A DNA stretch of 64,000 bases, taken from NCBI GenBank assembly GCA_016801845.1, contig CM028923.1, positions 14,620,679-14,684,678 on the forward strand, given 5' to 3'. Under the pieces are notes generated by a model. The model searched no databases, was not told where the DNA came from, and saw only the letters and a program-made list of their open reading frames with translations. The stretch comes from Polydactylus sextarius. Taxonomy: Eukaryota; Chordata; Actinopteri; Polynemidae. Both the position numbers and the translations under genes were made by a program. Shown piece by piece: positions 36,640 through 48,560 of the stretch (position 1 is its first letter; the number at the start of each line of letters is the position of its first letter).

Positions 36640-37130
36640 TAGTAGGTGACTGAGACTGAGAAGTTTCAAAGAATATTTGGTCAAGTCACAGAGAATGAAA
36701 AATCATCTATGGATTTAATCAAAAACCCAATGTTTGACCATTGCATTACAAGATTGGTTCAGTCTTGTTTTTTCAGAGGATCAGTTCACCCTCACATACT
36801 TCTAAACTTATTCCACTCCACTCCATATCTGTCAGATTGTTCCTTGGTCCTGGCTCAAAACAAAGAGGGACTGTGCTTTTGGCTTTTGTAGAGACAATCT
36901 GCCTCATTCTTTAAAAAAAAAAAAAAATTAAAAAAAACTTTAAGAAACCCACTCATCGACTGAAGTTCTTGTAAGCCTCTGGTTTTATCTGTTTATGATG
37001 TTGTTTGTAGTTGCTGGGATTTTTTAATATTATTCTTATTATTATGAAGCAGGTTGTAAATGCTGTTTGGAAAAATGCTATAAAAATAAAGTTTATTATT
37101 ATTATTATCATTATTATTATTGATAATAAA
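36640..37130 (+). mobile_element. L2-type LINE 3' end with (ATT)n tail
   Basis: The upstream half reads like the C-terminal end of a fish L2-type LINE. It has an ATATCTGTCAGATTGTTCC segment (about 36824-36842; equal to Tyr-Leu-Ser-Asp), then GTGCTTTTGGCTTTTGTAG. It finishes with GGAAAAATGCTATAAAAATA (about 37069-37088) and AAGTTTATTATTATTATTAT (37089-37108), the usual tail of these elements. Stops break all frames. Confidence 0.55.
37093..37127. repeat. (TTA)n-like simple repeat
   Basis: Imperfect TTA/ATT repeat with one ATC interruption and a TTGATAATAA end. It is best explained as the tail of the LINE fragment immediately before it. Confidence 0.85.
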
Positions 37131-38874
37131 ATGAGAAAAATGCATTTGTTGACCTGCCATCCTCCCTCTCCATAATCCAGCAGCACAGAGTGCACTGATG
37201 GATGAAATGGAATTGTAGAATAAGAAATGTCACCATTATAATTCAGGACAAAAATCACCCACTGTGTACAGTATATACAGTTTTATATTTTCATGGAGAG
37301 CTGAACTGTGCACACACAGACTACACAGCCTTTTAGTCAACATGACTGGCTGGGGGAATATGTGAAGTATTGTGTGCAGGGACCTGATAAGTGTAAAGCA
37401 GCACAAGAGGAAATGTTGAGTTTCTATAGTGTGTAACACCATCTTCCATCCTGGAGTAACAGACACGTACAGTAGTTGCAGTGCAGTGGATGCTATAGTG
37501 CAGCACTTGGCAGCAGCAGAGATGTTGATACACTGTAAGAGAAATGTGAGCCAAGCCTGGCTCTGTTCCTGCTGATGCTAACAGAGATGTCCACTGTATT
37601 ATACTGTAATATTTTGAATCTTTCATTATCTAGGAAGTGACTGACTCACCAATTGAGATAGGAGGTACAGAGGGAGAGTGCCAGCTAGTTGTGGTCACTC
37701 ACACACAGCTGAGGTTGACATTTGTATTACTAAGCCAAGTAAAAACCGATCAGTGATCTTGTGCAGTGGTAGTAAACTGACAACATTGTATAAATACTTT
37801 CTGTTTTTGAGCCTAAAGAATAACAAGGAAAAGTTTGCTTTAACTTGTCATCATTAAGGTAAAGTTGATAGCACAATGTAAAAAATGGCTGCTATGAGGG
37901 AGAAGAAAAAACAGAAAAATAAAGGGTTTGATTTATGGCTCAGAGGAAGTGTCTCTGCCACTGCGCAGCCAAAAGGGAAAGAGGACAGAGCTTTGTTTTC
38001 CCAAGTAGCTATTGATAGCTTTCCCTATGCAGAGGAAATAAAGGAACATACTATAGTAACACTAAACTCCATTTGTCTTGTCCATTCATCTACTAAGTTT
38101 TGACCTAGTATCTTAATTTAATTGATGCTTAAAATAAAATAAATAAAATATAAAAGAACTGGTTATGGTCCATTACAATAATAGATGCAAAGACAATTGA
38201 CTTCATGTGATTACAACAACTCCATGAATATAAGACCAATAACTGATCAAAGAAAATGAGTTTTCCATGAGCAGACGAGGTCATTGCTTCATAACAGTTG
38301 TGTCGTATTCACAGACAAATTGAACCCAAAGCTCTGCTATATTGTTGATTGTTTGCTGGAGATGGGGCACAATTTTTCCACCATCCATTTTGTAACAGAA
38401 GTGGGGAGAAGGGATCTGAGCTCACGTGCAAAGAAGGATTATCTACATGGACAAATATAGAACAGCAGGGAGTGGATTAACACAGCCACTATACTCCAAA
38501 TGTAGCTTCTGAGATACAGCAAGAATTCTGTAGTATTACAGTTTGTGAATTTACAACCCATTGCTTTTAATCAGCTGAGTTAATATTATCATTTCACATG
38601 TGCTTATCCTGGTAATTTCATTTCACTCATCACATCAAGTTAAAGTGAATATCAGAAAACTGTAATTTAAAGATGTCAAAATGCATCACTTTTCCAATGT
38701 CATCACTTGAATATGAGATGCAGTTCACATATTCAGTAATTTGTATGATGGATGAGATTGTGAGTGATGAATGAAATGTCATGTACTGATTAAGGAAAAT
38801 CAATAAATGACCCAAAATTTATTCTGTAATATTACAATTCACTAATGAAGGAGCAGCCATATACAGTACAAATA

Positions 38875-39475
38875 CTGTTCTGCAGTTCAGTGGACAGAAG
38901 TATGTTAGTGATGAAAGAGGTCAGACTGGTTGGAGCTGACAGAAAGGCTATGGTAACTCAGATAATCACTATTTACAACTGTGGTCAACAAAAAACCATC
39001 AAATAATGACCAACGCATCAAATTCTGAGGTTACGTACCACTGCTTCCAAGCAAGAATAGAAATCTTTGCCTAAAACTGGACAGTTAAAAACTGTAAAAT
39101 TGCAGCTCAATCTGTGGATCTGGATTTTTGCCGAGACCTCACAGATGGAAGGGTCAGATTACTGTCAACAGGCTAAATTCATAAACCCAATATGCCTTGT
39201 GCCAACACCCCAGGATGGTAGAGGTTGTGTAATGGGGGATGTTGTCTTTGCTCATGTTGGGCCCTGTAATAATAATCAATCATGGTTCAACACCATAGCT
39301 TGTCCAAGTACTGTTGCTTTCTTTGTAGCCACAGTTTACGATCTTCTAATGGCTACTGCCTTCAGGATAATTCTCCACGTCACAAAGCTAAAATCATTTC
39401 TAACTAGACCACTTCAGGCTTCTGGTGCCTGGCAGCATGAATGTGCAGCTGCAGAACAATGTGATGCAAAGCAGT
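38875..39475 (+). mobile_element. Tc1-like DNA transposon relic, most complete copy
   Basis: The + strand carries the transposase region in order: CTGCAGTTCAGTGGACAGAA, GGTCAGACTGGTTGGAGCTG (about 38920-38939), AACTCAGATAATCACTATTT, AAAACTGGACAGTTA (about 39073), CACAGATGGAAGGGTCAGA (about 39139), CATGTTGGGCCCTGTAATAA (about 39253), TCTTCTAATGGCTACTGCC (about 39343), AGGATAATTCTCCACGTCAC (about 39363; the Asp-Asn segment), and AGCATGAATGTGCAGCTGC. The 137-codon open frame inside it is out of the original frame. It is the same family as 5935-6400 and 56930-57258. The 3' end is interrupted near 39475, where LINE sequence starts. Confidence 0.8.
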
Positions 39476-39880
39476 TTTGATTGTGGTAACCTTCAGATTT
39501 CTGGGATCCACAATCTCCACAGACCTGAGGTGGACCTCCAACGTAACCCCAGTAACCATGCAGACGCAGCTGAAGATGTAGCTCAGAAATTCCAACATTC
39601 CTCAACGGCTGCTCATTCCAGCTGTAAAGAGCCAACATCTTGTCATCTTCAATTCTCTGCTCATCCACCATCATCTAGTTGGGGTCAGTCACCAAACAGG
39701 ACCAGAGCAGACAACAACTGACTGTTGAGACTGCAGAAAGAGTGACTGGTGCCAGCCTGAACTCAGTTCAGGTTGTACATTCTTCCAGACTGAAGAATAG
39801 GGCAGACAGCATCACTGCAATCTTTTCTAACTTCTCCCCTCTGGTGCTACAGAGCACTGAATGCCAATAAAAGAGTGAAA
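39470..39880 (+). mobile_element. LINE fragment adjoining the Tc1 relic
   Basis: The + strand shows the C-terminal order of a Rex1/Babar-like LINE: ACCTTCAGATTTCTGGGATC (about 39488; a Phe-x-Phe-Leu-Gly strand), CCACAGACCTGAGGTGGAC, TCACCAAACAGGACCAGAGC (about 39688), CTGCAGAAAGAGTGACTGGT (about 39730), GTGCCAGCCTGAACTCAGTT, GGGCAGACAGCATCACTGCA (about 39800), and CTTCTCCCCTCTGGTGCTAC (about 39830). The overlapping open frames on both strands are by-products of this decayed element. The end near 39880 passes into ordinary AT-rich sequence. Confidence 0.75.
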
Positions 39881-40734
39881 ACTGTTATTGTGAATAACAT
39901 TTAAATATTGTCTGTTAATATTCACATACAATGTAAATGCACCGAACAGATGACAGTATAATTATAGGAGTTATTATTATTACTACTATACTATGTCCAT
40001 GTTAAAGAACCACTGAGGAGCTGCAGTAATAGTCAGTACACCCTTCATTAGTAAGATTAAAGTCTTTTATCTTCATTTTTGATTAAATTTGATCCTTCTG
40101 GGTATGGATGATACCTGGCTGGCACAAATCCTCAGAGAGATGTTCTGCCATTTTTCCCAGTGATTATTTCAGTTTCTCTCCGAAGATGTTCTATTCAAAG
40201 GTCACAGATTTTTTTCTTCTTTAAAAACTATAAATGTCATCTCCCTACACTTCTGCACTCAGAGGCCCATATCAGGACACTCTCAACTCCATGTTTCTTA
40301 ATCAGCATTCTGCAGTCACCAGTCCAGGCCAGAGCCACATCAAATAAGTTGGAGCACAGAAGATACAAAAATTTTATTCTCATTTTATGGGGTCAAAAAG
40401 CCTGAAAACTAATGCAGTCCAACCTCACAGTCCTGTCACGATTCACAAAAAATTACTTCAGTTCAGTTTTTGTTGAAACTCTGAATTGAAACTTTTATTT
40501 TGTAAGTTTCAATTGTGGTGCAGTTGACTATCACTGAAAAGTGTGAATTTTGTTTAATCTACACTTATTGGTTTGAATGATGGGGAGAAAATATTAGGGA
40601 CACCTGTAATTACAATGTAGTGCAGTTCAACACTGCTACATACATACCCCAACAGTGATCACAGAGTTGCATCAACATAATAAAGATTAATCAAAAACTA
40701 AATATTAACCACAAACTACACAGATCCAAGTCTG

Positions 40735-40870
40735 TGCTGAGCATATGTTGGATGTACTGGAATAAGTCAGACCCATGGAGATGTCCACAAGCCATAGAGC
40801 CCTGCTGCCAATGTCTTGATACTAGACACCACAGGACACCATCAGAGGACCCGTATCCCCACACAAGAGA
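40735..40870 (+). mobile_element. Tc1-like transposase C-terminal fragment (second family)
   Basis: Contains GAGCATATGTTGGATGTACT, AAGTCAGACCCATGGAGATG, GCTGCCAATGTCTTGATACT, ACACCACAGGACACCATCAG and AGAGGACCCGT. This is the order found at the 3' end of the common fish Tc1-like transposase whose termini appear at 20935-20990. It is about 135 bp with no open frame. Confidence 0.65.
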
Positions 40871-40916
40871 GACCTCAGCAGTATAAAGAGAGGTGCAAAT
40901 GGTTTTAATGTAGCTG

Positions 40917-41040
40917 ATTAAATCCAATTTATTTGTATAATGTCAAATCATAAAAGACATTTATCTCAAGGCACTTTACAAAATTAAAGAAAAAATGCAA
41001 CAATCCCCAAAGTGGGCAAGCACTTGGCAACAATGCACAA
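40917..41040 (+). repeat. Dispersed fish repeat fragment
   Basis: Reads ATTAAATCCAATTTATTTGT, AATGTCAAATCATAAAAGAC, TATCTCAAGGCACTTTACA and CAAGCACTTGGCAACAATG. This matches a very common fish repeat motif (TTTATTTGTATAGCGCCAAAT...ATCTCAAGGCACTTTACA...AGCACTTGGCGACAG). It is probably the tail of a LINE or a SINE using that tail. Confidence 0.65.
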
Positions 41041-42599
41041 CAATGTCCCAATATGATGTGGTTAATCAAGCTGGGGTTAAAGTGCAATTTGCTGTGAGAG
41101 CCATTTTTTTTAAATGTAATCAGAACAATGGAATACACACAACTTCCAATAAAGGCTCCATCAAAAAGATGGATTTGTAAATCGAAAACATTTTCATGTC
41201 ATCAGCATGCAAACATTACATGTTGCAAAAATGAAACTGATTAATATTGTGACAAAGTGGTCTGGATTAGCATGATTCATTTATCTTAACAAACAGTGTG
41301 GTTGGGGACAACCAACCTGGCATGGTGTGTGATAGAACTTATTAATACCAGATATAAATATATAGGTATAAAAGCCAAAATCATGTCATCATCTTGATAA
41401 TATTTTCAAATATAAACCTCAACATTGTAATAAGAAAGAAAGAAAATTAAACAAATTCAATTTTTTCTGACAGAAACTATGTGTACCGCACTGAATCTCT
41501 CGTTTTTCTTTTTTGTAATCACAAAGTGTGAATACACTTGAGAAGTTTCTCGAGTTCTTAAATCATCATTTTCTGTTTCCTTCACATTAATCCATCAGAG
41601 CTATAAGGCAGACAGCTATTATCCCCCACTGGAGCGCTAAATGAATTGGAAAGCTAGGGACTGCAGAAGAGCAAGTTTTATAATACACAGCTGTCTTAAA
41701 GGATTGGATTGCTGGTAGCATCAAGACTTTTTCTCTCCTGTGATAGGTTGGACGTCAGCCTTCCTCCTTCATCACATCACCCAGGTCCACAGAGGCACAA
41801 ACTCTCTGCCAGAGGCCCAACCACAGGCAACGGGAGCTGTCGGCTGTTTCCCTGTGACACACTGACACTGCTGTGAGTAAAGAATCCAACTGCATGCCAC
41901 TTGACTCCCTCCTCTCCCAACTGTCTTGGTCTCAGGATAGTTGGAATATTTTAAGGATTAGCTTATCAAAATTTTTATTTCTTCCACGTTTCCCCATGAA
42001 TATTTATGAACCACAACTCAGCATCCAGCATTCAGTCTTTCATTTTCTTGTTTTGTCCCTGTCCTCAGTGCCAGTAATGAAAGCAAAACTTTGCACACTA
42101 ACCATCAGGGCTGATTTACCACAACTCCATCTGCTGGCATAAGTGTTTAATATCATCTCTCATATCCTAGTGGTAGCCCTCATCCTAAACCAATGGACAA
42201 CCAACACAAAAAGTCTAACTACTTAACTTACAGTTAGAGACTTTATTTAATCTTTAAACAAGTCACAAGGCTTTCAGCTTTTCAGCTGTGATATAGATTT
42301 TTGATATCTAGCCCGATCATCTGCCTCCAGTTAGACATTAGACTCCAGCATTAACTGGCCACTCCCACTGTTGAGCAAATACAGCAGGTACTTTTAAAAT
42401 TGACACATATCAATCATTCTTCACTTTATCCACACTAATTACACATATAGTCAACAGCCAAGTCTCCCAATGCTCAAAGTGATGAAATGTCATCAGTACA
42501 ACCTATAATTTTTGCATCAAGGTGTCTTGTTTCGTGGGTACCTCAGTGGTGCTCTCTTTATTATCATTCCAACTACAGACATTATGCCCACTTCATCTC

Positions 42600-43070
42600 A
42601 CTATGTCACCTGCTTCTACCTCTGAATTCACCTGCATCCCAAATGGCTAGCATTAGGCCTGCAAGACATGACCCTGCCTCTCAGTGAATCACCTTGCCTC
42701 CTGTTTCCAAATTGCTCTTGAAGACATCAGCTGTCCCCGCAGATGTGCAACCAGATCCTGGATTGGATGTGCCCACCAAAGTCTCTACTCCAGAAGCCTG
42801 CCTGCTTCTTACCCTGTTTTGCAGTTGCCAGTCTACACTGAAGATGCCCCTGGTTTCCAGCTGTCATCCGCCTGCTCAGCACCCCAGTCACCATCTGTCG
42901 CCCCTGGTCCTCAGTCATATGCCTGATGTTTTTGCTATGGACTTACGCCCTTGCCATCCTGCTTGTCACCTGTTTAGTTTTTGTTCTTGGGCATTTATGC
43001 TCACCTGCTATTAAAAGAGAGCAGTGTCTCTGCACCTGCCTGCCAGTGGGTCCACATTTTGGTCATACTT
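42600..43070 (+). repeat. Possible dispersed repeat with Cys/Pro-coding-like CTGCC blocks
   Basis: A locally more GC-rich piece with many CTGCC/CCTGC words. It ends ATTAAAAGAGAGCAGTGTCT and CTGCACCTGCCTGCCAGTGG, a style I associate with the 3' end of fish retroelements. The open frames at 42684-42926 and 42694-43014 show no known domain. The assignment is weak. Confidence 0.3.
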
Positions 43071-43824
43071 CCTATTGTTTGAACCAGTGCTTATGACAGT
43101 AGTGTAATGAAAAGATGATATCAAGTTTCCTCGAGTGAAAGTTTTGGAGCTGATCAATACTAGGTGCTTATTCTCAGGACATCCAAAGTCCAGATCCATA
43201 CACCATGTATAACAAGTAAAAATCCTTACATTTGAAATTTACTTTGCTTAATAAACTAAACTAAAAATTATAAAAAAAAAAAAACTTTGATGATGTTCAC
43301 TCACTGCAATTTTTGCTTCATCAAATATTCCTCAGCTGACATGGTAAGGCATCTTATGACTGTATGGTTGTGAGGCTGCTTGACCTGGCAGTACTGTCAT
43401 CTCATCATTAAACATGAGCACAGCAGAGGCCCCCAAGGGGCCTGCATGATAATGGCTTCAGCAAAATAACTTGGCAGAGTCCATACTTTGCTGAGGACCA
43501 TAGACCATGGAGGTGAAGCATTGCCCTCCTGCTGGCAAGTTTCAAAAATTAATGCCTAAAACTATTACTTTTACTAATGCTTCATGTTAATAGCACACCT
43601 TCAAATTTTACTCAAATAGTGCAAGCTAACTTCAGACTGATCTTGCTATTTGTGTCTATTTCCTATGGACAGGCTCTCAAAAGTTCAAACAAATGACACA
43701 GTGAGGCTGAGTTTTATACAAATTGAAATTGGTGTCAAGACTTAAACATTTGTCTATCCACCATCCCCAGTGATGATTCCTTCTTGTGGGATCTGAACTA
43801 TATCAGCAAGTTCTGGTTAATGCT

Positions 43825-44256
43825 CTTGTCCCCCACCAGTTGGACTTGCCTGTAAGACATCCATTGGGAGGCATCAAGAAGAAATTATGATGAACAAGCT
43901 CCATTTAATGTGAAGGAGCAGGGGTTGTTGTATCTCTAAGATTGGGTCCAGACACCCTATGGAGGAAATTTGTTTCAGTTGCTTGTATTTGTGGTCTTCC
44001 TCTTTTGGTCACTACCCAAAGTTCACGAGGGACTGGTACAAAATCCGTTACTGCTAACACTGTATTGATCAACCTTCTGCTTCAACCTATTCTCCCTTGT
44101 GAACAAAACTTTGAGATACTTAAACTCCTTCATTTGGGGCAGCAACTCACCCCTAACGTAAAAGGAACAATCCACTCCTTTCCAGCAGAGAACCATGACC
44201 TCCTGCTTACAGGTTCCAGGTCTAACAGCCACTTCAACTGTCGTAGAGTCTGCTGA
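43825..44256 (-). mobile_element. LINE fragment, C-terminal end, - strand
   Basis: Read on the - strand, the small frame ending at 44023 gives EVMVLCWKGVDCSFYVRGEL, LPQMKEFKYLKVLFTREN and RLKQKVDQ. I recognise this as the block after the reverse transcriptase in a common fish LINE (EFKYLGVLFTSEG type). The + strand phrases GGTCACTACCCAAAGTTCAC (about 44007), TGGAGGAAATTTGTTTCAGT (about 43959) and ACATCCATTGGGAGGCATCA (about 43857) continue the same element toward its 3' end. Its small frames are decayed. Confidence 0.75.
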
Positions 44257-45869
44257 GGGGATGATTTACGAGAGTGTCACTTTGACACCACTCCATGGGG
44301 AAAAACAGAGTGACTAGCTTTAGTTCTGCTACTGAACCTTATCAAGAACCTGACCTGAAGCAAGATTTTCAGTCAATGAGGATTTGAATTTAGAGATCCA
44401 AATTCTGAGAAGTAGAGGATGCAGTACATTCAGCTAAAGCTTAAAGATGAAGGCTGTGCTGTCAGTACCACAGCTCTTCTGAACAGACAGAATGAGGCAA
44501 CACTGAACAACATGAAGAAACAGGAGAGCAGGGGACTGGAAAGCTGTGTAGACCTGCTGGAGGACAAATTTGCAGCAGGAATCTAATTTTATTCATGCAA
44601 ATGATACAGAGATCTCAGAGAAAATCAATGCTTGTTTATATGACTCACTGGGACCTTCTGGGGAAAGGTTGTCTCCTTACTGCAATCCATGAATGAAATT
44701 AAGGTTTGCTTATACAACACCTGCTGGTACAACCAACATTTTGCATGTGTTTTGCTGTCGCCTCTTTTGCAGGTATGAACATGCATTTCAGTTCCAGCAT
44801 TTTCTGATATATATTTTCATTTTCACCAAGTTCATGTCTTAATACTGGGCTTAATTTTACCACATCAGAAATTATTAACAATTTAAGATAAGATAGATTT
44901 CCAGCCTTTCACCTCAGCATAAAAGTGCAATATGTCAGTCAATTGGTGATGGAAAGAAACTTTGCAGAGCTTTTTCTCTACTACAGTAATATTCAATTCA
45001 AATGTGTATTACACAGTTTGAGGAACAAGTTCTCCAATCTACACAAACATACAAACATAGCATGAGTAGTTACACAGATAGTCTATGGGTTCACTTTTAA
45101 AGGAAAAGAGTGAGTGTCACATTTCAAGGTCTTCTTTAAGATGTTGCACATACTTTCCAATACAGGCTCAGTACTTCTCCTTTGAGCAGCAGTATCCTGC
45201 TGAATTGAAACAATTCATAGCTCTTTTCCTCTGGACTGAAGATTCTTATAGTGAGCAGTGATGAATCACTGGGCCTGAGGGCATTGAGGTTACATGACTG
45301 GACACAACTGATTTCCTCTAATATGGAAGCCCTGAAGCACATAAGTGTAATGATGTGCATCCAGAACTGCAGTCTATGTGCTTCTGCAGTGTTCCCACCC
45401 AGTTAATTATGTCTAATTGTACTTCCCATCAGTCATTCACAACAAGAGGGAATTAATCCATTACAGTGTCTGCTGCCGTTTCATCAATACCACTCCTATA
45501 TCATTGGCATGTGAGACAGTGAATATTGCTTGTCATGCAAATAAGAAGACTATTCACCATATCTAAATATGGAAATAATTATGATTGTTTTTGTATTTCT
45601 TTTTTTCCCTTTGCTCTGTCCTAAATGTAAATAAAATGTCACTATAATACCATACATATTATATGATAAGCTACATGAAGCCCCTTGGGAATGCTTTGCA
45701 AAATTTTGCAAATTTCAAGCTTGTTTTTGTTTTTCTCCTTTGTTTCAAATTCAGCTGACACAAAGCTGCTCTCAGGAAATAGCCCTGGACATGACTCTGA
45801 CAAAAACTCTGACTGGAGTCTCCATTATATCGTAGGATTCTGCAGCATACAGGTATTTTTATTCTTTTA

Positions 45870-46560
45870 GATTTTAATTATTTTTGCAGTAAAATAAACT
45901 ATTTCTAGCCTAAAAAAATAAATAACAAGCATGGGAATTTTCACCTCTCGCAGGGAATTCTGGAACCTAACCTCCGTGATAGGTGAGGGACCACTGTAGT
46001 GTATTTTACCAAGCTTACTGTCAGAGATACTCCTAAATAGATTTAAATTCTGAACCACCTATGTTAATGTGCAATGAGCAAAAATAGTCTCAACATCTAT
46101 TATTTCTGACATATTTCATCTATTTTTTTAAGATTTGGAGATGAGATAGTTTCCCATAATCACAGCAAAGCCATATTTTGATACATTGGGCAATTCTGTG
46201 TCCTGCAATATGCACAGTCTTGATGATACAGATATCATCTAGACGAATCACTTCCCTATGTAGTCCAATACTTACCCAAAATGTTTTAACCTGATTACAC
46301 TCCCAAAAGTATGGAGGAATGTTCCTATTTCTGTCTGACATTTCCAGCTGCGATTATTGCTCAGTAAGCCCATCCTCTGGAGCTAAGAGGGAATAAAATA
46401 AAACCCATGTATTATCTTATTATTAATAAACTTCTCCTTCACCTCCTTAATATGTTTCCCATTGTTTGATCATTACTTTAACTACTGATTATTGCATCCT
46501 ACATCTTTCCACCAGATGATTCTCAGGTTTTCACAGATGTCCTTTGCAAACAGTTAAAGA
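45870..46560 (-). mobile_element. L1-type LINE C-terminal fragment
   Basis: On the - strand, LQRMGLLSNNRSWKCQTEIG continuing TFLHTF (about 46384-46305) is followed after a one-base frame change by WECNQVKTFWVSIGLHREVI. Together they make the cysteine-containing C-terminal motif of L1-clade elements (Cys-x-x-Cys...Gly-Thr-x-x-His...Trp-x-Cys...Phe-Trp). The sequence upstream on the - strand (about 46430-46560) is compatible with the preceding helix region but is badly decayed. A different LINE class from the others in the window. Confidence 0.6.
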
Positions 46561-48289
46561 TTACCAATTGCAGTAACATTTAATCTCCATAACATATTTG
46601 TAGAAGAAGTTCAGAAAAGGATAGAAGAAATTATCCTGAATATAAAAAATTTAAGTTATAAATCTTTGTCATAAGCCATTGCTTCCAGTAAATAACTGAA
46701 ATATTAATTTTAAATACTATTTTACTACTAATACTTCAAATAGAGCATCCCAAATTTATTGTTACTGCTAGCCTCTGTCAAAAGTACAACAGTATGCCTT
46801 CCAACAATTCTGAAGCTGTTTGCCCTGTACATGTTCTTATGATCATCCCATCTGCCTCACATCAAAGTCATGCCCTCAGGCAAGAAATTTGAAGAATTAT
46901 TGTACAACTGTGATAACTAGGCCCCCATTTCCATTTCAAACACACCATACACTCACATCTACAAAGTTTAACAGGGTTTATTTCTCCCTAGTCTGATGTC
47001 CTCACTCTAACTTTTAGACAGAACCCTAACTGTTTCATCATCTTCCAGAGGACTCAGATACAGTATATAGCAATGCAGGAACGCTGAGCCTTGGCCACTA
47101 TTTCCTTCCTCATACCTTTGTATTTTTGGTTGTGGTCAGGTTTCCCTTCTTGCTGCAGAGACAACCTGCTGAGGAACATGTTTTTTGATGCAAAAAAAAA
47201 AAAAACCCTGGTAATAAGAAACAGTGAGGCCAACTGATGGTGCTCATTCTGTTTGTTTGTGTGAGAGTGAAGGAAATGGTAACGGGCTGTAGGGTGAGGT
47301 TCTACCTTATCATCTTAACAGGATGAGACCAGCGACTCCCTACAAAGCTTTGAAATAACGGTGAATCAGTGTTTCTCACTGAAATAAATCTGTCATCTTT
47401 CATGCAGACCTGCTCAGCACATAATCTATGAACGGTAGCAGCCACGTCAACACACCAAGATTGAGTAGGAGTGGCTGGTCGCTGAACAATTAGCCTCTGC
47501 CACAACCTTTAGCTGCTACGTTGGATTATGTACTGTCACTCACTGACAGCTTTCCCCAGTTTACAATTTACCCTTTCTTTTGAAGTAGCAAAATCCCTAA
47601 GCTGCAGTATGAGAAAGCCTACTTCCCATCCTGTGTTCTCTAAAAGCCACCGTCAAAAATGTATGAACCTATCGGTATCTGTGTCTGTGACAGAGAATGT
47701 GTGTGGGAGAAGGGATAGTGCATACTCTGTACTATGGCTTTGATGTTCAGTAGTAATAGAAATGGCTTTTGGTTCCCAGCTGCATGGGTGCTGCTGCAAG
47801 ACACTGCAGCTTTTTTGACTGACAGAAACAAATGAGTATCATGTTCATCTACGAGTCTTTGAAGTGGCGTCGATGTCGCCCCACTGTTTCCTCAAATCTA
47901 TGTAATGTGAGTGGGAGAAATTGTCAGGCCAGCCTGAGCTCAATTTCACACTCTTCACGAAAGTCAAGACTGGGTTGTCATTCTTACTTAATCCATACAA
48001 GGCCTGAGGCAGTGTGGGTGGATTTAGTCCAGGACGTTTCTGAAGTTGAACAGCAAACTATTAAACTCTGCCTGCTGACCAAACAGCCTACAAAGGCTGA
48101 GATAAAGTGGGATTACTCATCTGTAAAAAGCAGTAGTTGGTCTCTCCTGCCAGGGGCTAGCTGCAAAATAAAATATGGCAGAATGGATGAAACAGTTAGT
48201 TCAGTTACTCAAATCTGCCTTTCTTTATTTTAACACTTGCTAAATGTGCCTCCAAGATGCACACACAATCTTTAGACTGTATGAGCCAG

Positions 48290-48560
48290 TGGGGTTATGA
48301 AGGACTGGAATGATGTGGTCTCAGTGGTGGTGTAGGTGAGCAGGCAGGTGAGTTCATTGATGTCTAATGGTGGTTTTGTTGGGTAAGCCTGAAAGATCCT
48401 GTTGCAGTAGTTGAGTCTGGAGGTGATGAAGGCATAGATGGATATTACAGATGTGGTGAAGGACAGGGAGGGTTCTTGGAACCATCAATACTGAGTGTGA
48501 GGTCCGGGGTTGAGCATGTGAGTATTTCAAGTTTGTTGCACTCTAGCTGTGATTGGAGAA
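48290..48560 (+). repeat. Dispersed fish repeat, decayed
   Basis: Phrases GGTGTAGGTGAGCAGGCAGG, TTTTGTTGGGTAAGCCTGAA, TGTTGCAGTAGTTGAGTCTG and GAGGTGATGAAGGCATAGAT belong to a repeat often seen in fish introns (TTGCAGTAGTCCAGACGGGAGGTGATGAAGGC type). I do not know its class. Bases 48588-48600 resemble the AATCAGAATCA motif seen at 35164. Confidence 0.5.

Noticed and set aside
39067..39480. 137-codon open + frame
   Set aside because: It runs through the decayed Tc1 transposase in a frame other than the original; it is a by-product of the transposon relic.
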